Below are positions 25,510-34,396 of a DNA stretch of 64,000 nucleotides, in pieces; position 1 is the first letter of the stretch; every line of letters starts with the position of its first letter. The position numbers and the translations under genes were made by a program. Source of the stretch: MVRV01 sp964469905. Its GTDB lineage: Bacteria > Desulfobacterota > Syntrophia > Syntrophales > Smithellaceae. A model generated the notes under the pieces. The model was not told where the DNA came from. It did not search any database and saw only the letters and a list, made by a program, of their open reading frames with translations. The stretch covers positions 44,577 through 108,576 of the forward strand of contig CAYXZW010000007.1 of assembly GCA_964469905.1 (NCBI GenBank). Reading direction: 5' to 3'.

Positions 25510-26370
25510 TCAAAGCATCCTGAGTCCAGCGGTGATCTTCCCTTCCATACCACCCTTTACAATCCAGGCCAATTTCGATGTAGCACCGGCCTGGGATGTG
25601 CGGATAATTCCTGAAGTCGAGTAATCGAAAAATTCATCCGCAAGCGTGCCTTTAACACGATAGATGTCGTCAGCGTGTGTGAGCACAAATTCTTCGAGCG
25701 CATCCACGTTAAAAGTCTGTTCCGTCACAAACACGGCATAGTTGGGATCGCTGCATTTGGCGTATTCACCTTGCAGTCCGTGCGGAGCATGTGCTGCAAA
25801 CAAATCAATCGCCGCTTCACAGCGAACGGTTTTAATCCTCTCCGCTCTGGGATTAATATCCCGCACAAGTGCATCGGTCTTTTCGATTTTTTCCGGTGCA
25901 TTACAGTCCGTCTTATTGATCAGCACGACATCAGCAGCTTCAATCTGAGCAATGATATTGGGCAATGTGTTGCACAGTTTGAGAAAGCTGTTCGGTTCGA
26001 TTACACTGATGACCGTTGCCAACCGGTAAAGACTGTTGAGACTGGTTTCAGCGAGCATCTGCTCCATCACTTTGGGGTTGGCCATACCGCTGGCCTCAAT
26101 GACCATGCCTTGCGCATCAGGCCACCATGTCGCCATCTTTTTGAGCTGTCCGATAAATTCGGTTACCAGACATCTGCAAAAAATACTGCCGCCGGGAATT
26201 GAAACCACAAAGCGATTTTCGGCAGACATGCGGGCTCCGTCTACATCGTGCGCGGAAAATTCATTGATCAGATAGATGATCTTCCGGTCACCGGTGCGGG
26301 CAACGATGTTTCTTAAAAAAGTAGTCTTCCCTGTCCCAAGGAACCCCGTAACCAGACAGATTGGCATCAT
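25510..26370 (-). CDS. CobW/HypB/UreG-family GTPase
   Basis: 286 residues. Walker A GFLGTGKT (9-16), the EASG switch region (92-95) and the guanine-specificity NKTD (152-155). The metal-binding motif, normally GGCxCC, is reduced to GGSIFCRC (C65, C67). The C-terminal CobW-like domain is present. Such proteins insert or guard metals (cobalt or zinc). It starts 2 bases after the UroD-thioredoxin stop, so it is coupled to a zinc-dependent methyltransferase; delivering zinc to that enzyme, or cobalt/corrinoid to its partner, are the two natural hypotheses. Confidence 0.9.
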   Translation of the reverse strand: MMPICLVTGFLGTGKTTFLRNIVARTGDRKIIYLINEFSAHDVDGARMSAENRFVVSIPGGSIFCRCLVTEFIGQLKKMATWWPDAQGMVIEASGMANPKVMEQMLAETSLNSLYRLATVISVIEPNSFLKLCNTLPNIIAQIEAADVVLINKTDCNAPEKIEKTDALVRDINPRAERIKTVRCEAAIDLFAAHAPHGLQGEYAKCSDPNYAVFVTEQTFNVDALEEFVLTHADDIYRVKGTLADEFFDYSTSGIIRTSQAGATSKLAWIVKGGMEGKITAGLRML

Positions 26371-26372
26371 AA

Positions 26373-27731
26373 TTATATTCCTGCTGCTTCTTCTATGGCA
26401 GCAACCAGCGTTTTCTGATCGGGAATGATGGAGGCAAATTTTACCTCCCCGTTAATGCAGATCGTCGGCAGATTTTTTACGCCGAGCTTAACCATCATCC
26501 CGATACCACAGCGCACTTTGATTTTATGCTCATTGATGTAACAGATGATATTTGCAGCAGCTGCCGCCTTCTGCACAGCTGCCATCATGTACTGGCAGGG
26601 TGCACAGGATGCCGAGTCGAGCGTGATCACATCAATCAGCACCGTATTTGCGGCTTTGTAGTCCGGCAGTTTGATGTCATCAAAAGCATCGGCTTTTTTA
26701 GCGGTTAGTGTTTTAGCGACCTCACGTTTGTACTCATCATGCACCATGTCGGCGACAGCTTGGATATTTTTCACCGGTACGGCATACGGCAAATCGCAGC
26801 CCGGTGCCAGAATGAAACCTTTCGTTCCAGTCTTTTCCATGATGTCGAGCACTTCCATCTTGGCATCATCTTCATCACCCATGAGCAGTACCGCAGTCAA
26901 TTTAATATTGCCGCCGAACGATTTGTTTTCTGTTGCGCAGAGTTCCCGCAGTCTCGCCATATCAATCTGCTCATCCACAGAGATGCAATCCGCAGTGGTT
27001 TTAACCATCAGCTCAAGATTGCGGGTCACATCACCACAGACAAAAATCGACGACAATCCGCCGCGGGCGCGGATATGATCATAGATCTTATTCATCGCGG
27101 CTGTCACAAACTGCTTAAAATGTTCCGGAGATATCTGACTGGTCATCGGATCGACAACGGCGATCACATCCGCATGATGATCCAGATAGATGTCGGCCGA
27201 CTTAATGCAGATACCGGCGCAATAATCTATCACCTCCAGCACACGATCCTCATTGTCATACATCTCGAGGAAGATGTCGTTGCCCAACAGATGCAGTGCC
27301 AGTGTGAACGGCCCGCAGATCAGCCCGTAAAGCGCTGTATCATCACCGATCTCTTTTATTAATGTCTCCAGCGCCTGTACAACCACCGGAAAGCGTCCTT
27401 TGGTTTCATCCAACACAGGCAAGTCAGCAATCTTCTTGCCCTCAACCAGCGGATGACCAAGCACCGCGGGGGGTACTTCGTCAGCCCAATGCAGCCCGCA
27501 ACCGAGAATTTCAGCTTCCACCTGTAAATCAAACATCACCGGCAGGCCGTCCGGATTATATAGTTCCTTGGCTTTCATTAGGCCGGCAACCAGCAACTCA
27601 GCCGACTGAAGATATTCTGCTGCCGTTTTGCCGATTAGAAAGCCGCCATGGCAGCCGACAAAAGGGAGCCACGCCGGACGCGTTGTCTTCTCCCCTCTCA
27701 GTGCCTTCAATAAAAGTTCTTTACCGGTCAT
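26373..27731 (-). CDS. UroD-type (MtaA-like) methyltransferase fused to a thioredoxin-like domain
   Basis: 452 residues. Residues 1-340 form a uroporphyrinogen decarboxylase-like barrel of the MtaA/CmuA branch, with likely zinc thiolates Cys232 (FVCGD) and Cys312 (APGCDLP). Residues 355-452 form a thioredoxin-like fold with a CAPC redox motif (C376, C379), a cis-Pro in NLPTICINGEV and a terminal helix. MtaA-type enzymes move a methyl group from a methyl-corrinoid protein to a thiol; the fused domain could present or regenerate that thiol, or reduce the zinc-site cysteines. Acceptor unknown. AAGGAG precedes the ATG, and the next gene (CobW) starts 2 bases after the stop. Confidence 0.88.
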   Translation of the reverse strand: MTGKELLLKALRGEKTTRPAWLPFVGCHGGFLIGKTAAEYLQSAELLVAGLMKAKELYNPDGLPVMFDLQVEAEILGCGLHWADEVPPAVLGHPLVEGKKIADLPVLDETKGRFPVVVQALETLIKEIGDDTALYGLICGPFTLALHLLGNDIFLEMYDNEDRVLEVIDYCAGICIKSADIYLDHHADVIAVVDPMTSQISPEHFKQFVTAAMNKIYDHIRARGGLSSIFVCGDVTRNLELMVKTTADCISVDEQIDMARLRELCATENKSFGGNIKLTAVLLMGDEDDAKMEVLDIMEKTGTKGFILAPGCDLPYAVPVKNIQAVADMVHDEYKREVAKTLTAKKADAFDDIKLPDYKAANTVLIDVITLDSASCAPCQYMMAAVQKAAAAANIICYINEHKIKVRCGIGMMVKLGVKNLPTICINGEVKFASIIPDQKTLVAAIEEAAGI

Positions 27732-27820
27732 TTCAATACTCCTTCACTATTCTTTCAGAACTGAACACACCATTTCCAAAAGATTTTCCGGGAACCTGGT
27801 ATACAATAGGACGCTCTTTC

Positions 27821-28456
27821 CTAGTTTCCGAGCAATCCTCTGACTATTTCCACCGCCGTGGAGGCGTCAGCGGCGTACCCGTGAGCACCGATCTCGTTGG
27901 CGTAAGCCTGTGTGACCGGTGCACCTCCCACAATCACCTTGACCTTGTCATTCAGATCCGAGGCACGCAACTCATTCATAACTTCCTTCATGTAGTCCAT
28001 CGTTGTCGTCAACAGGGATGAGAGTGCAATAATCTGCGCACCCTCCGCTTTCGCGGTATCGATGAACGTTTCTTTCGAAACATTAATTCCAACATCGATC
28101 ACGTCGAAACCGGCGCCCTGAAGCATGTAACAGACAATATTCTTCCCGATATCGTGCAGGTCGCCCTTGACTGTGCCCAGAACGATTTTGCCCTTTGACT
28201 CAACCTTATCCCTCAGGAGAAGGGGTTTAAGTATAGCGAGTCCGGTTTTCATGGCTCGCGCAGCCATCAATACATCGGGTACGAATACCTCGTTGTTCCT
28301 GAATTTAATGCCTATAGAGTTCATTCCAGCCACAAGGCCGTTGTTCAGCATCTCGCTTACAGAAATATTTTCCGCGATACCCTTCTCGACTAGCGCCATT
28401 ACCTCTTTGTGTTTGCCATATTCAACCTTTTCCGCAATTTCCCTTAATAGTTCCAT
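27821..28456 (-). CDS. Corrinoid (B12-binding) methyl-carrier protein
   Basis: 211 residues, same layout as MtaC/MtbC: an N-terminal four-helix cap (about 1-88) and a Rossmann-like B12 domain with the cobalt-ligand His in GDLHDIG, then SSLLTTTMDYM and VGGAPVTQ. It carries the methyl group on cobalt between a substrate methyltransferase and an acceptor methyltransferase. It lies between the two UroD-type genes, fitting one donor and one acceptor enzyme. GGAG is well placed before the ATG. Confidence 0.95.
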   Translation of the reverse strand: MELLREIAEKVEYGKHKEVMALVEKGIAENISVSEMLNNGLVAGMNSIGIKFRNNEVFVPDVLMAARAMKTGLAILKPLLLRDKVESKGKIVLGTVKGDLHDIGKNIVCYMLQGAGFDVIDVGINVSKETFIDTAKAEGAQIIALSSLLTTTMDYMKEVMNELRASDLNDKVKVIVGGAPVTQAYANEIGAHGYAADASTAVEIVRGLLGN

Positions 28457-28497
28457 TTCCGATTCTCCGTAAGTAATTTTCGTAATCGTTTATTGTG

Positions 28498-29583
28498 TTA
28501 CGCGCACCTTATTCCGTATTTCTTTGCCGCTTCAAACATTGCAATGCAATTCAGGGGGTTAACACCAGGATGAAGTGAGTTGGAGTCACACACGATGTAT
28601 CCTCCTCCCTCCGCAGCGTCAGCAATGGCCTGCTGTACGGCTTTGTCAACTTCTTCGGGAGTTCCATCGGGAAGAAGGTCAACGCAGTCGATATTTCCGA
28701 CCAGACAAAGCTTATCGCCGCAGTATTCCTTGAGCTTTTTGAGCACCATTCCCGCCTGCGGTTCAAGGGGATTGAGTCCGTCGTAGCCGGTTTCAATCAT
28801 TACGTCCATAAGCGGCCACAGGTTGCCGTCGCTGTGCGCGACGGCCTTCAATCCCATCCGGTGGGCTTTTGCGACCAGTTCCATATTATAAGGCTTGATA
28901 AATTCAACGAACTGCCGCGGAGAGATAAGTGGAGAGTTCCGGTCAGCAATGTCATCTTCCACCACCAGAACGTCCAAACCGGCATCGACGAGCATATCGA
29001 GCTGTTCAAGACTGTAGTCGGTGACCATGCGGGCGATGCGGTGAACGAATTCGGGATTATCATACATTTGAATCATCAGGTTCTCCATTCCCATCAGCCG
29101 CCAGGAACGTACGAAGGCCCCGCGCATCAGCCAGAAGAGTGCCTTTTCTCCTTTAAAGCGCTCCCGCCCCATGTCAAGAAGAAGAAGGTGATTCCTGCTG
29201 GGTCGCGGAGGCGTGAAATTATCGATATCACGAGGATTCTGCAGGGGATGACCCGTGGCGACCGGAAGGCCGTGGAGACTTCTGGTATACACTACTCCCC
29301 AGTCGTCTGCGACATGGTCCGCATCCACGTTCTCCTCGTGGCCAATCTCAAATGAGGTAAAACCGTCTATACCGAAGTGTTCGTGAACGAGAAAGAGTGT
29401 ATCCAGCAGCTTTCCCTTCTCCCGATCGTTCATCTCGCGGAATTCCTTCGGATCAGGAAGACCGTCGGTAATTTGTCTGCCGATACCGATGATCGGCTCC
29501 TCGTTGATGCCGTGAATGTAAAGCGGTACCCGATCGGGTTCTTGTATGCTCAACGCGGCCTTGATGCGTTCCTTTCCGTTCAT
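28498..29583 (-). CDS. UroD-family methyltransferase (putative substrate-side enzyme)
   Basis: 361 residues. Barrel of the uroporphyrinogen decarboxylase/methyltransferase superfamily with KAVAHSDGNLWPLMD, GLNPLEPQAGM, LVGNIDC and CDSNSLHPG, the pattern seen in corrinoid-dependent methyltransferases rather than HemE. His/Cys residues of these motifs could bind zinc. As first gene of the operon next to the corrinoid protein it is the best candidate to take the methyl group from an unknown O-, N- or S-methyl substrate. ATG at 29583 is favoured over TTG at 29598, which overlaps the GGAG site. Confidence 0.85.
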   Translation of the reverse strand: MNGKERIKAALSIQEPDRVPLYIHGINEEPIIGIGRQITDGLPDPKEFREMNDREKGKLLDTLFLVHEHFGIDGFTSFEIGHEENVDADHVADDWGVVYTRSLHGLPVATGHPLQNPRDIDNFTPPRPSRNHLLLLDMGRERFKGEKALFWLMRGAFVRSWRLMGMENLMIQMYDNPEFVHRIARMVTDYSLEQLDMLVDAGLDVLVVEDDIADRNSPLISPRQFVEFIKPYNMELVAKAHRMGLKAVAHSDGNLWPLMDVMIETGYDGLNPLEPQAGMVLKKLKEYCGDKLCLVGNIDCVDLLPDGTPEEVDKAVQQAIADAAEGGGYIVCDSNSLHPGVNPLNCIAMFEAAKKYGIRCA

Positions 29584-29739
29584 ATGCAATATCTCCAATT
29601 TAAATTAATTTTAATAAAAATATAATCGACAATACTCAATAGTTTCAGCCTCTTTCGCAAGTAAATCAAATACGTCCCCTGCCTCATGCCTCATTATCGC
29701 AAAATAGTATTTGACAAAGCCAACAATACCATGATTTAT

Positions 29740-29794
29740 GAACAACGTTCTTACATCGAACATTGTTCATATTCGAACAACGTTCGATTGTCAA
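29740..29794. promoter_or_regulatory. Three tandem TetR operators and divergent promoter
   Basis: Three 11-bp inverted repeats of the form GAAC-NNN-GTTC lie at 29740-29750, 29758-29768 and 29775-29785, spaced 17-18 bases (under two helix turns). On the minus strand TTGACA (29794-29789), 17-base spacer and TATGAA (29771-29766) form the promoter of the methyltransferase operon; the third operator fills its spacer and the second touches the -10. A plus-strand TTGACA at 29711-29716 may serve TetR-MFS. Cooperative binding by the adjacent TetR protein is likely. Confidence 0.78.
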
Positions 29795-29897
29795 TGTTTT
29801 TTTATTATTGGCGTTATTCCTAAAGATACCCGGCCGTTGAAGGTCGAATTCACTGTCCCAATGGTAGGCGATCGATTAAATTACAGAGGAGATGTGT

Positions 29898-30524
29898 ATG
29901 GAAGCGGGGAAAAGGAAACAAAAAGTAAAAGATGAGCGTAGACGCGCTATCCTGGAAGCGGCGCGTGGTCTTCTACTGGAAAACGGCCTTGACGGTGTTT
30001 CCATCCGTCAGATCGCCGATAGCTGCGATCTGGGGCTCGGGACGATTTATTCATACTTCTCCGGCAAGACGGAGATTTACGCCACCCTTTCCATAGAGGC
30101 GTTTGATCTCATCCACGAACACCTCGCGATCGCGGTTTCACCGGTCACATTACCTCCTGACAGGATAAGGGCGATCGGCAAAGCCCTGCTCGAATTCAGT
30201 GTAAAGCACAAGGCCTATTTCGATTTTTTGGATTACTTCGTTTCATCATCCCGGAGGATATTCCCGGTACAGATGAAATCCCATATTGACAAGCACGGCG
30301 AGAAAATGCTTGCGCCGCTGGTTGAAACAATTGAAGCGGGGGTGGAAAGCGGTGAGTTCACCCGCGTCGACGCAAAAAAGTACGCATTGATTTTTCTGGG
30401 CATGCTCCACGGAGTCACCCATCTGAGGAAACTACAAAAAACAACACTGGACGGATACCGGTTTGAGGATCTCTACAATCAGGCTGTCGAGTGCATGATC
30501 GACTCCCTTCGTATAAAACAGTAA
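29898..30524 (+). CDS. TetR family regulator of the methyltransferase/MFS locus
   Basis: About 208 residues. N-terminal HTH with RRAILEAARGLLLENGLDGVSIRQIADSCDLGLGTIYSYFSGKTEIY; the C-terminal ligand domain is unassigned. ATG at 29898 is better spaced from AGAGGA than the ATG at 29892. It is transcribed divergently from the corrinoid operon across three matching operators and is followed by the MFS gene 41 bases on, so it probably senses the methylated substrate or a product. Confidence 0.93.
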   Translation: MEAGKRKQKVKDERRRAILEAARGLLLENGLDGVSIRQIADSCDLGLGTIYSYFSGKTEIYATLSIEAFDLIHEHLAIAVSPVTLPPDRIRAIGKALLEFSVKHKAYFDFLDYFVSSSRRIFPVQMKSHIDKHGEKMLAPLVETIEAGVESGEFTRVDAKKYALIFLGMLHGVTHLRKLQKTTLDGYRFEDLYNQAVECMIDSLRIKQ

Positions 30525-30565
30525 TCGCGACCTCTTTTTAAAAATGATTTGAAGGAGATGTGTCT

Positions 30566-31858
30566 ATGAAAAACAAGGAATCCTTTTCCGGCCCCCTAAC
30601 GAAGCAACAGGCGTATTACATTTTCACCCTGCTTTTCCTGCTCTACATGTTCGATTATATTGACAGGATGGTGATAGTTTCCCTTTTCCCCTATATAAAA
30701 CAGGATTGGGGACTCTCGGACGCACAATGCGGCCTGCTGGTATCGGTCGTCTACTGGTCGATTCTCTTGTTCACGCTACCCGCTTCCTTCGCAATCGACA
30801 GGTGGAGCAGAAAAAAAAGCATCGGTATCATGTCGGTGCTGTGGAGCCTAGCGACACTGGCCTGCGCCGCAACACGCAACTTCTGGCAGCTCTTCACATT
30901 ACGGGGATTCGTCGGCATAGGAGAAGCGGGATACGCTCCGGGAGGGACGGCAATGATCTCCGCTATTTTTCCCGTCGAACGGCGGGCGCGGATGCTGGGG
31001 ATATGGAACGCGTCCATCCCTCTGGGAAGCGCGCTGGGCATCGCTCTCGGGGGATTGATCGCGCAGCATTTAGGATGGCGCTATGCCCTCGGGATTGTTG
31101 CGCTTCCGGGTATGCTTGTGGCGCTCCTTTTTTTCAGGGTAAAGGATTATAAAACAGTCGACCTGAACAATGGGGATCTTAATTCTTCAGGTGGATACGG
31201 GAACAGCGTTCAATGGAAGACGCTGGCCTTGCACATCGTACGAATAAAATCGCTACTGCTTAATAATCTTGCTTTTGCAGGGAACGTGTTCGTCACCACT
31301 GCGCTAATGAGCTGGCTGCCGACATATTTCAACAGGACCCAGGGTATCCCGATGGGGCAAGCGGGAATGAAGAGCAGCATAATTATGCTGATGGCGATCG
31401 TCGGTGCTCCGCTCGGCGGATTCCTGGCCGATCGCTGGCTTCGTTCCAGATCCAATGCGCGGTTGATGTTCGCCGTGCTTTCGTCTCTTGCGACATCCGC
31501 CGCGCTTTTTCTGGCCTTCAGCGTTTTTTCCGGTAACGTACAATATGCGGTGCTGATTGTAACGGGAATATGCGCCGTCGCCTTTGTCCCGGCGTCGGTT
31601 GCGGTCACTCAGGATGTTGTTCATCCGGGGTTGCGCGCCACATCTCTAAGTATCTGCATCATTATACAGCACCTATTGGGCAGTTCGCTCGGTCCTCCCG
31701 TCATCGGTTATTTTTCGGATATCTACGGAATCGAAAAAGCAATGCTGTTTCTCCCGATATTCACAATGGGAGCTGCTGCTCTCTTCTTTGCGTCATCATT
31801 TTATTACAATGCCGATATGGCGAAGGTAGCCAATTATAAAATCATAGCTGAGGATTAG
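30566..31858 (+). CDS. MFS transporter (substrate importer candidate)
   Basis: About 430 residues with 12 predicted membrane segments. The loop-2 motif DRWSRKKS, the RGFVGIGEAGYAPGGTAMI segment of helix 4-5 and the second-half loop DRWLRSRSN place it with ACS/anion-type MFS carriers for organic acids. ATG at 30566 is 8 bases after AAGGAG; GTG at 30560 is too close. Co-transcribed with TetR and divergent from the methyltransferases, so import of a methylated (perhaps aromatic or acidic) substrate is a reasonable inference. Confidence 0.88.
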   Translation: MKNKESFSGPLTKQQAYYIFTLLFLLYMFDYIDRMVIVSLFPYIKQDWGLSDAQCGLLVSVVYWSILLFTLPASFAIDRWSRKKSIGIMSVLWSLATLACAATRNFWQLFTLRGFVGIGEAGYAPGGTAMISAIFPVERRARMLGIWNASIPLGSALGIALGGLIAQHLGWRYALGIVALPGMLVALLFFRVKDYKTVDLNNGDLNSSGGYGNSVQWKTLALHIVRIKSLLLNNLAFAGNVFVTTALMSWLPTYFNRTQGIPMGQAGMKSSIIMLMAIVGAPLGGFLADRWLRSRSNARLMFAVLSSLATSAALFLAFSVFSGNVQYAVLIVTGICAVAFVPASVAVTQDVVHPGLRATSLSICIIIQHLLGSSLGPPVIGYFSDIYGIEKAMLFLPIFTMGAAALFFASSFYYNADMAKVANYKIIAED

Positions 31859-32463
31859 CTCATTGAATACCATTTTGAAGCGCGACATGTAAGCACAGCT
31901 GCTTTCAATGGATAATATTCAATGCTTTCCTCTCCTTCGGCATGAATACTGCGATAATGCCCATTTTCTCCAGAAGACAAAAGCAAAAGTGCGCACGAAC
32001 ACGACGAAATTTTGAACGCTATTAAAACCTCTGCAAGACTGATTCAGAAGGCATATAAAATTGATCCCCTGACATGTCCGCATTTTAAGTGGATCATACG
32101 GATCATCAGCTTCATTAAAAACCCGTCAGTCATACAGGCGTATCTGGAACTCTGACTAGTCAGATTAATGCCACAGCCGACAATCCCCGAACCGTCAAAC
32201 CGAAAATACGACACTGCCAATTTCCAACTCCAAGTACCAGCTGATACTATTTATGATGAATACACTAGCGTGGAATACATACAGTCATGACGCATTATGA
32301 AAAAAGACACACTGGAGAGGGCTGCCTTAATTCCGCAAATAGTCTCATTGGCAGGATGTCACAACATTGCATTGAACCTTACCAGAGTTATATAGAATTT
32401 TTTTCTTTGAATACGCTATTAAATAAGATACTAGAAATACAAATTAAGGACGGGGATAGCTTT
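31859..32463. other. Long intergenic region with decayed transposase
   Basis: About 600 bases between the MFS stop and the likely start of the radical SAM gene. It contains the IS91-like remnant (31985-32155). The first 180 bases before the radical SAM start stay open in its frame (from an ATG at 32287) but read as AT-rich, unconserved sequence without a ribosome site. No terminal repeats were recognised. Confidence 0.5.
31985..32155 (+). pseudogene. C-terminal remnant of an IS91-type transposase
   Basis: The frame read from 31985 to the TGA at 32155 gives SARLIQKAYKIDPLTCPHF, then IIRIISFIKNPSVIQAYLEL. This is the familiar end of IS91/Y2-type transposases (xARLIxKVYEVDPLxCPxC...MRIISFIED), with the second zinc cysteine lost (CPHF instead of CPxC). 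Only about 55 codons survive, so it is a dead fragment. Confidence 0.72.
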
Positions 32464-34320
32464 TTGAATAAATTAACACTTAAACTTGTATCAATCCACA
32501 TCAAGGACTCACCTCAGGCTGTCCCTCTGGCTGCAGCCGCACTTAAAGCCCAGCTCGATTCCGTGGACACCATAAGCCGAAAGCTGGATGTATCATTTCA
32601 TGATTATACTATTGATAACTCTGCCGATTTCATAGTGGAGGACATTTGCAGAAATATTCCGGATATGATCGGCTTCTCGACATACCTTTGGAACAAGCAC
32701 CTGGTAATGGAAATCTGCCGGATAATCAAAGGGCGATTCCCGGCTGTATTACTCTTCGCCGGCGGCGCAGAGGCAACAGCACTTCCTTTAATGCTGATCG
32801 CCAGCGCACCATTTGACTTTATCATTAAAGGTGAAGGTGAGATCGTCCTGACGGAAGTAATGAACAGGCTGCTGAACGGTGAAGAGATTAAAGACATACC
32901 CGGAGTTTTTTTAAAAGGTGCAAAGCAAAACCCGGCAAAAGACCAGCAGCCCGTCATGGACTTAAACTCCCTGCCCTCGCCTTTTCTTTCCGGAACAATG
33001 GACCCCAGTCGTTATTCCGGTTTGTGGTGGGAGCTCTCCCGCGGCTGTCCTTTTAAATGCGGTTTTTGTTTCGAATCAAGGGGTGTGGCCGGTGTAAGGC
33101 AAATCTCGATAGAACGCATCCGGAAAGAACTGGAGCTCTTCGAAGAAAAAAAAGTAACCCAGATCTTTGTGCTGGACCCGACTTTTAACTGTAATATCAA
33201 GCGCGCCAAAAAAATCCTGCACCTGATTAGCAAAACGGCTCCGCTTATTCATTATACCTTTGAAATAAGAACAGAGTTTATCGACCGTGAAATCGCCGGG
33301 CTGTTTGCCGGACTTCACTGCAGCCTCCAGGTTGGACTGCAGAGCGCGCATCCCGAAGTGCTTGCCCATGTCAACAGAACCATCGACCCCGTTAAATACG
33401 CGAAAAAAATCGCACTGCTGAATCAAGCCGGTGCCGTTTTCGGGCTGGACCTGATTTACGGGCTGCCCGGCGATACACCCGCCGGATTTCAAGAGAGCCT
33501 GAATTATGCTCTGAGTCTGCAGCCGAACCATCTGGACATTTTCCCCCTCGCTGTTATACCGGGGACAGCGCTTTACGATCAGGCGGAATCCTTCGGGCTG
33601 AACTGTCTGAAAGATGCGCCATACACCCTGATTTCCTCACCGGGTTTTTCCGCAGCAGGAATGGCGCAAGCCGAATATCTGAAAAATGCCTGTGAAATTT
33701 TTTACAACCGCGGAGGCGCTGCGGGCTGGATGTTCATGGCTCTGGAAACAATCGCCGTTGATCCTGTTGACTTTCTTTCCGATTTTGCAGTACATCTATC
33801 GCCTTGCAAAGAGCCGCTGAAGCTCACAAGAGAAGAGATTACCGTTCTGCAATCCTCTTTTGTCGAAGAGCAGTTCACCAAACATAAAAAGAAAAAACTC
33901 TTTCCGGTAATGGAGGATATCATAAAAATTCACGGTGCGCTGAACCGTTCGCTTTATGCCGGACCGCCGGTAAAGGCAGTCAGCAGCAAGTTTACTGATG
34001 AAACCGTTTTCTGTTTATCACCCGGAACAATTTCTCTTTCCTTAAAATATGATTTTGATGACCTCATGACTGTCGGCGAACTTACCTTTGAGGAGTTCCT
34101 TGATTCCTATTCCCCGCAGAAATCATATCTGGTGGTTTATAATTGCGGCGGAGCTGTTAAAACACTGCCCATAGATATCACTTTCAGCAGGTTGCTGGGA
34201 TCATTTACAGGCAGCGATTCTCTCCGACAAATCTGCGACAGGGAAAACATAAAAGCGCGAAAGAAGATTGATGAATTTCTGGACTATGCAGTTAAAGAAC
34301 AGATAATCCAGCCTTTATAA
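32464..34320 (+). CDS. B12-binding domain radical SAM protein (DUF4080 type)
   Basis: About 618 residues from the TTG at 32464. The N-terminal B12-binding-like Rossmann domain (LKLVSIHIKDSPQAVPLAAAALKAQ onward) lacks the DxHxxG ligand, as is usual in this group. The radical SAM cluster CPFKCGFC (C195, C199, C202) follows SRG, then an Elp3-like barrel and a C-terminal DUF4080-like region. An ATG at 32287 would add 59 unconserved residues with no ribosome site; TTG at 32464 is 8 bases after GGGGA and fits the family start. Reaction unknown; relatives act in methylation, cyclisation and C-C bond chemistry. No partner genes are adjacent. Confidence 0.85.
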   Translation: MNKLTLKLVSIHIKDSPQAVPLAAAALKAQLDSVDTISRKLDVSFHDYTIDNSADFIVEDICRNIPDMIGFSTYLWNKHLVMEICRIIKGRFPAVLLFAGGAEATALPLMLIASAPFDFIIKGEGEIVLTEVMNRLLNGEEIKDIPGVFLKGAKQNPAKDQQPVMDLNSLPSPFLSGTMDPSRYSGLWWELSRGCPFKCGFCFESRGVAGVRQISIERIRKELELFEEKKVTQIFVLDPTFNCNIKRAKKILHLISKTAPLIHYTFEIRTEFIDREIAGLFAGLHCSLQVGLQSAHPEVLAHVNRTIDPVKYAKKIALLNQAGAVFGLDLIYGLPGDTPAGFQESLNYALSLQPNHLDIFPLAVIPGTALYDQAESFGLNCLKDAPYTLISSPGFSAAGMAQAEYLKNACEIFYNRGGAAGWMFMALETIAVDPVDFLSDFAVHLSPCKEPLKLTREEITVLQSSFVEEQFTKHKKKKLFPVMEDIIKIHGALNRSLYAGPPVKAVSSKFTDETVFCLSPGTISLSLKYDFDDLMTVGELTFEEFLDSYSPQKSYLVVYNCGGAVKTLPIDITFSRLLGSFTGSDSLRQICDRENIKARKKIDEFLDYAVKEQIIQPL

Positions 34321-34344
34321 TTCAGGATGAACCTGATGTTGGAG

Positions 34345-34384
34345 ATTGCTTCGCCCTGGCTCATACTCGCCAGTGCGAAGCAAT
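34345..34384. terminator. Bidirectional hairpin between convergent genes
   Basis: ATTGCTTCGC (34345-34354) pairs with GCGAAGCAAT (34375-34384), and inside it CTGGC pairs with GCCAG, giving a long stem between the radical SAM gene and the beta-lactamase-family gene. Confidence 0.7.
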
Positions 34385-34396
34385 GACTATAATCTT

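Noticed and set aside
32287..32463. 59-residue N-terminal extension of the radical SAM protein from the ATG at 32287
   Set aside because: It is unlike the family, AT-rich and without a ribosome site; TTG at 32464 fits the usual start.
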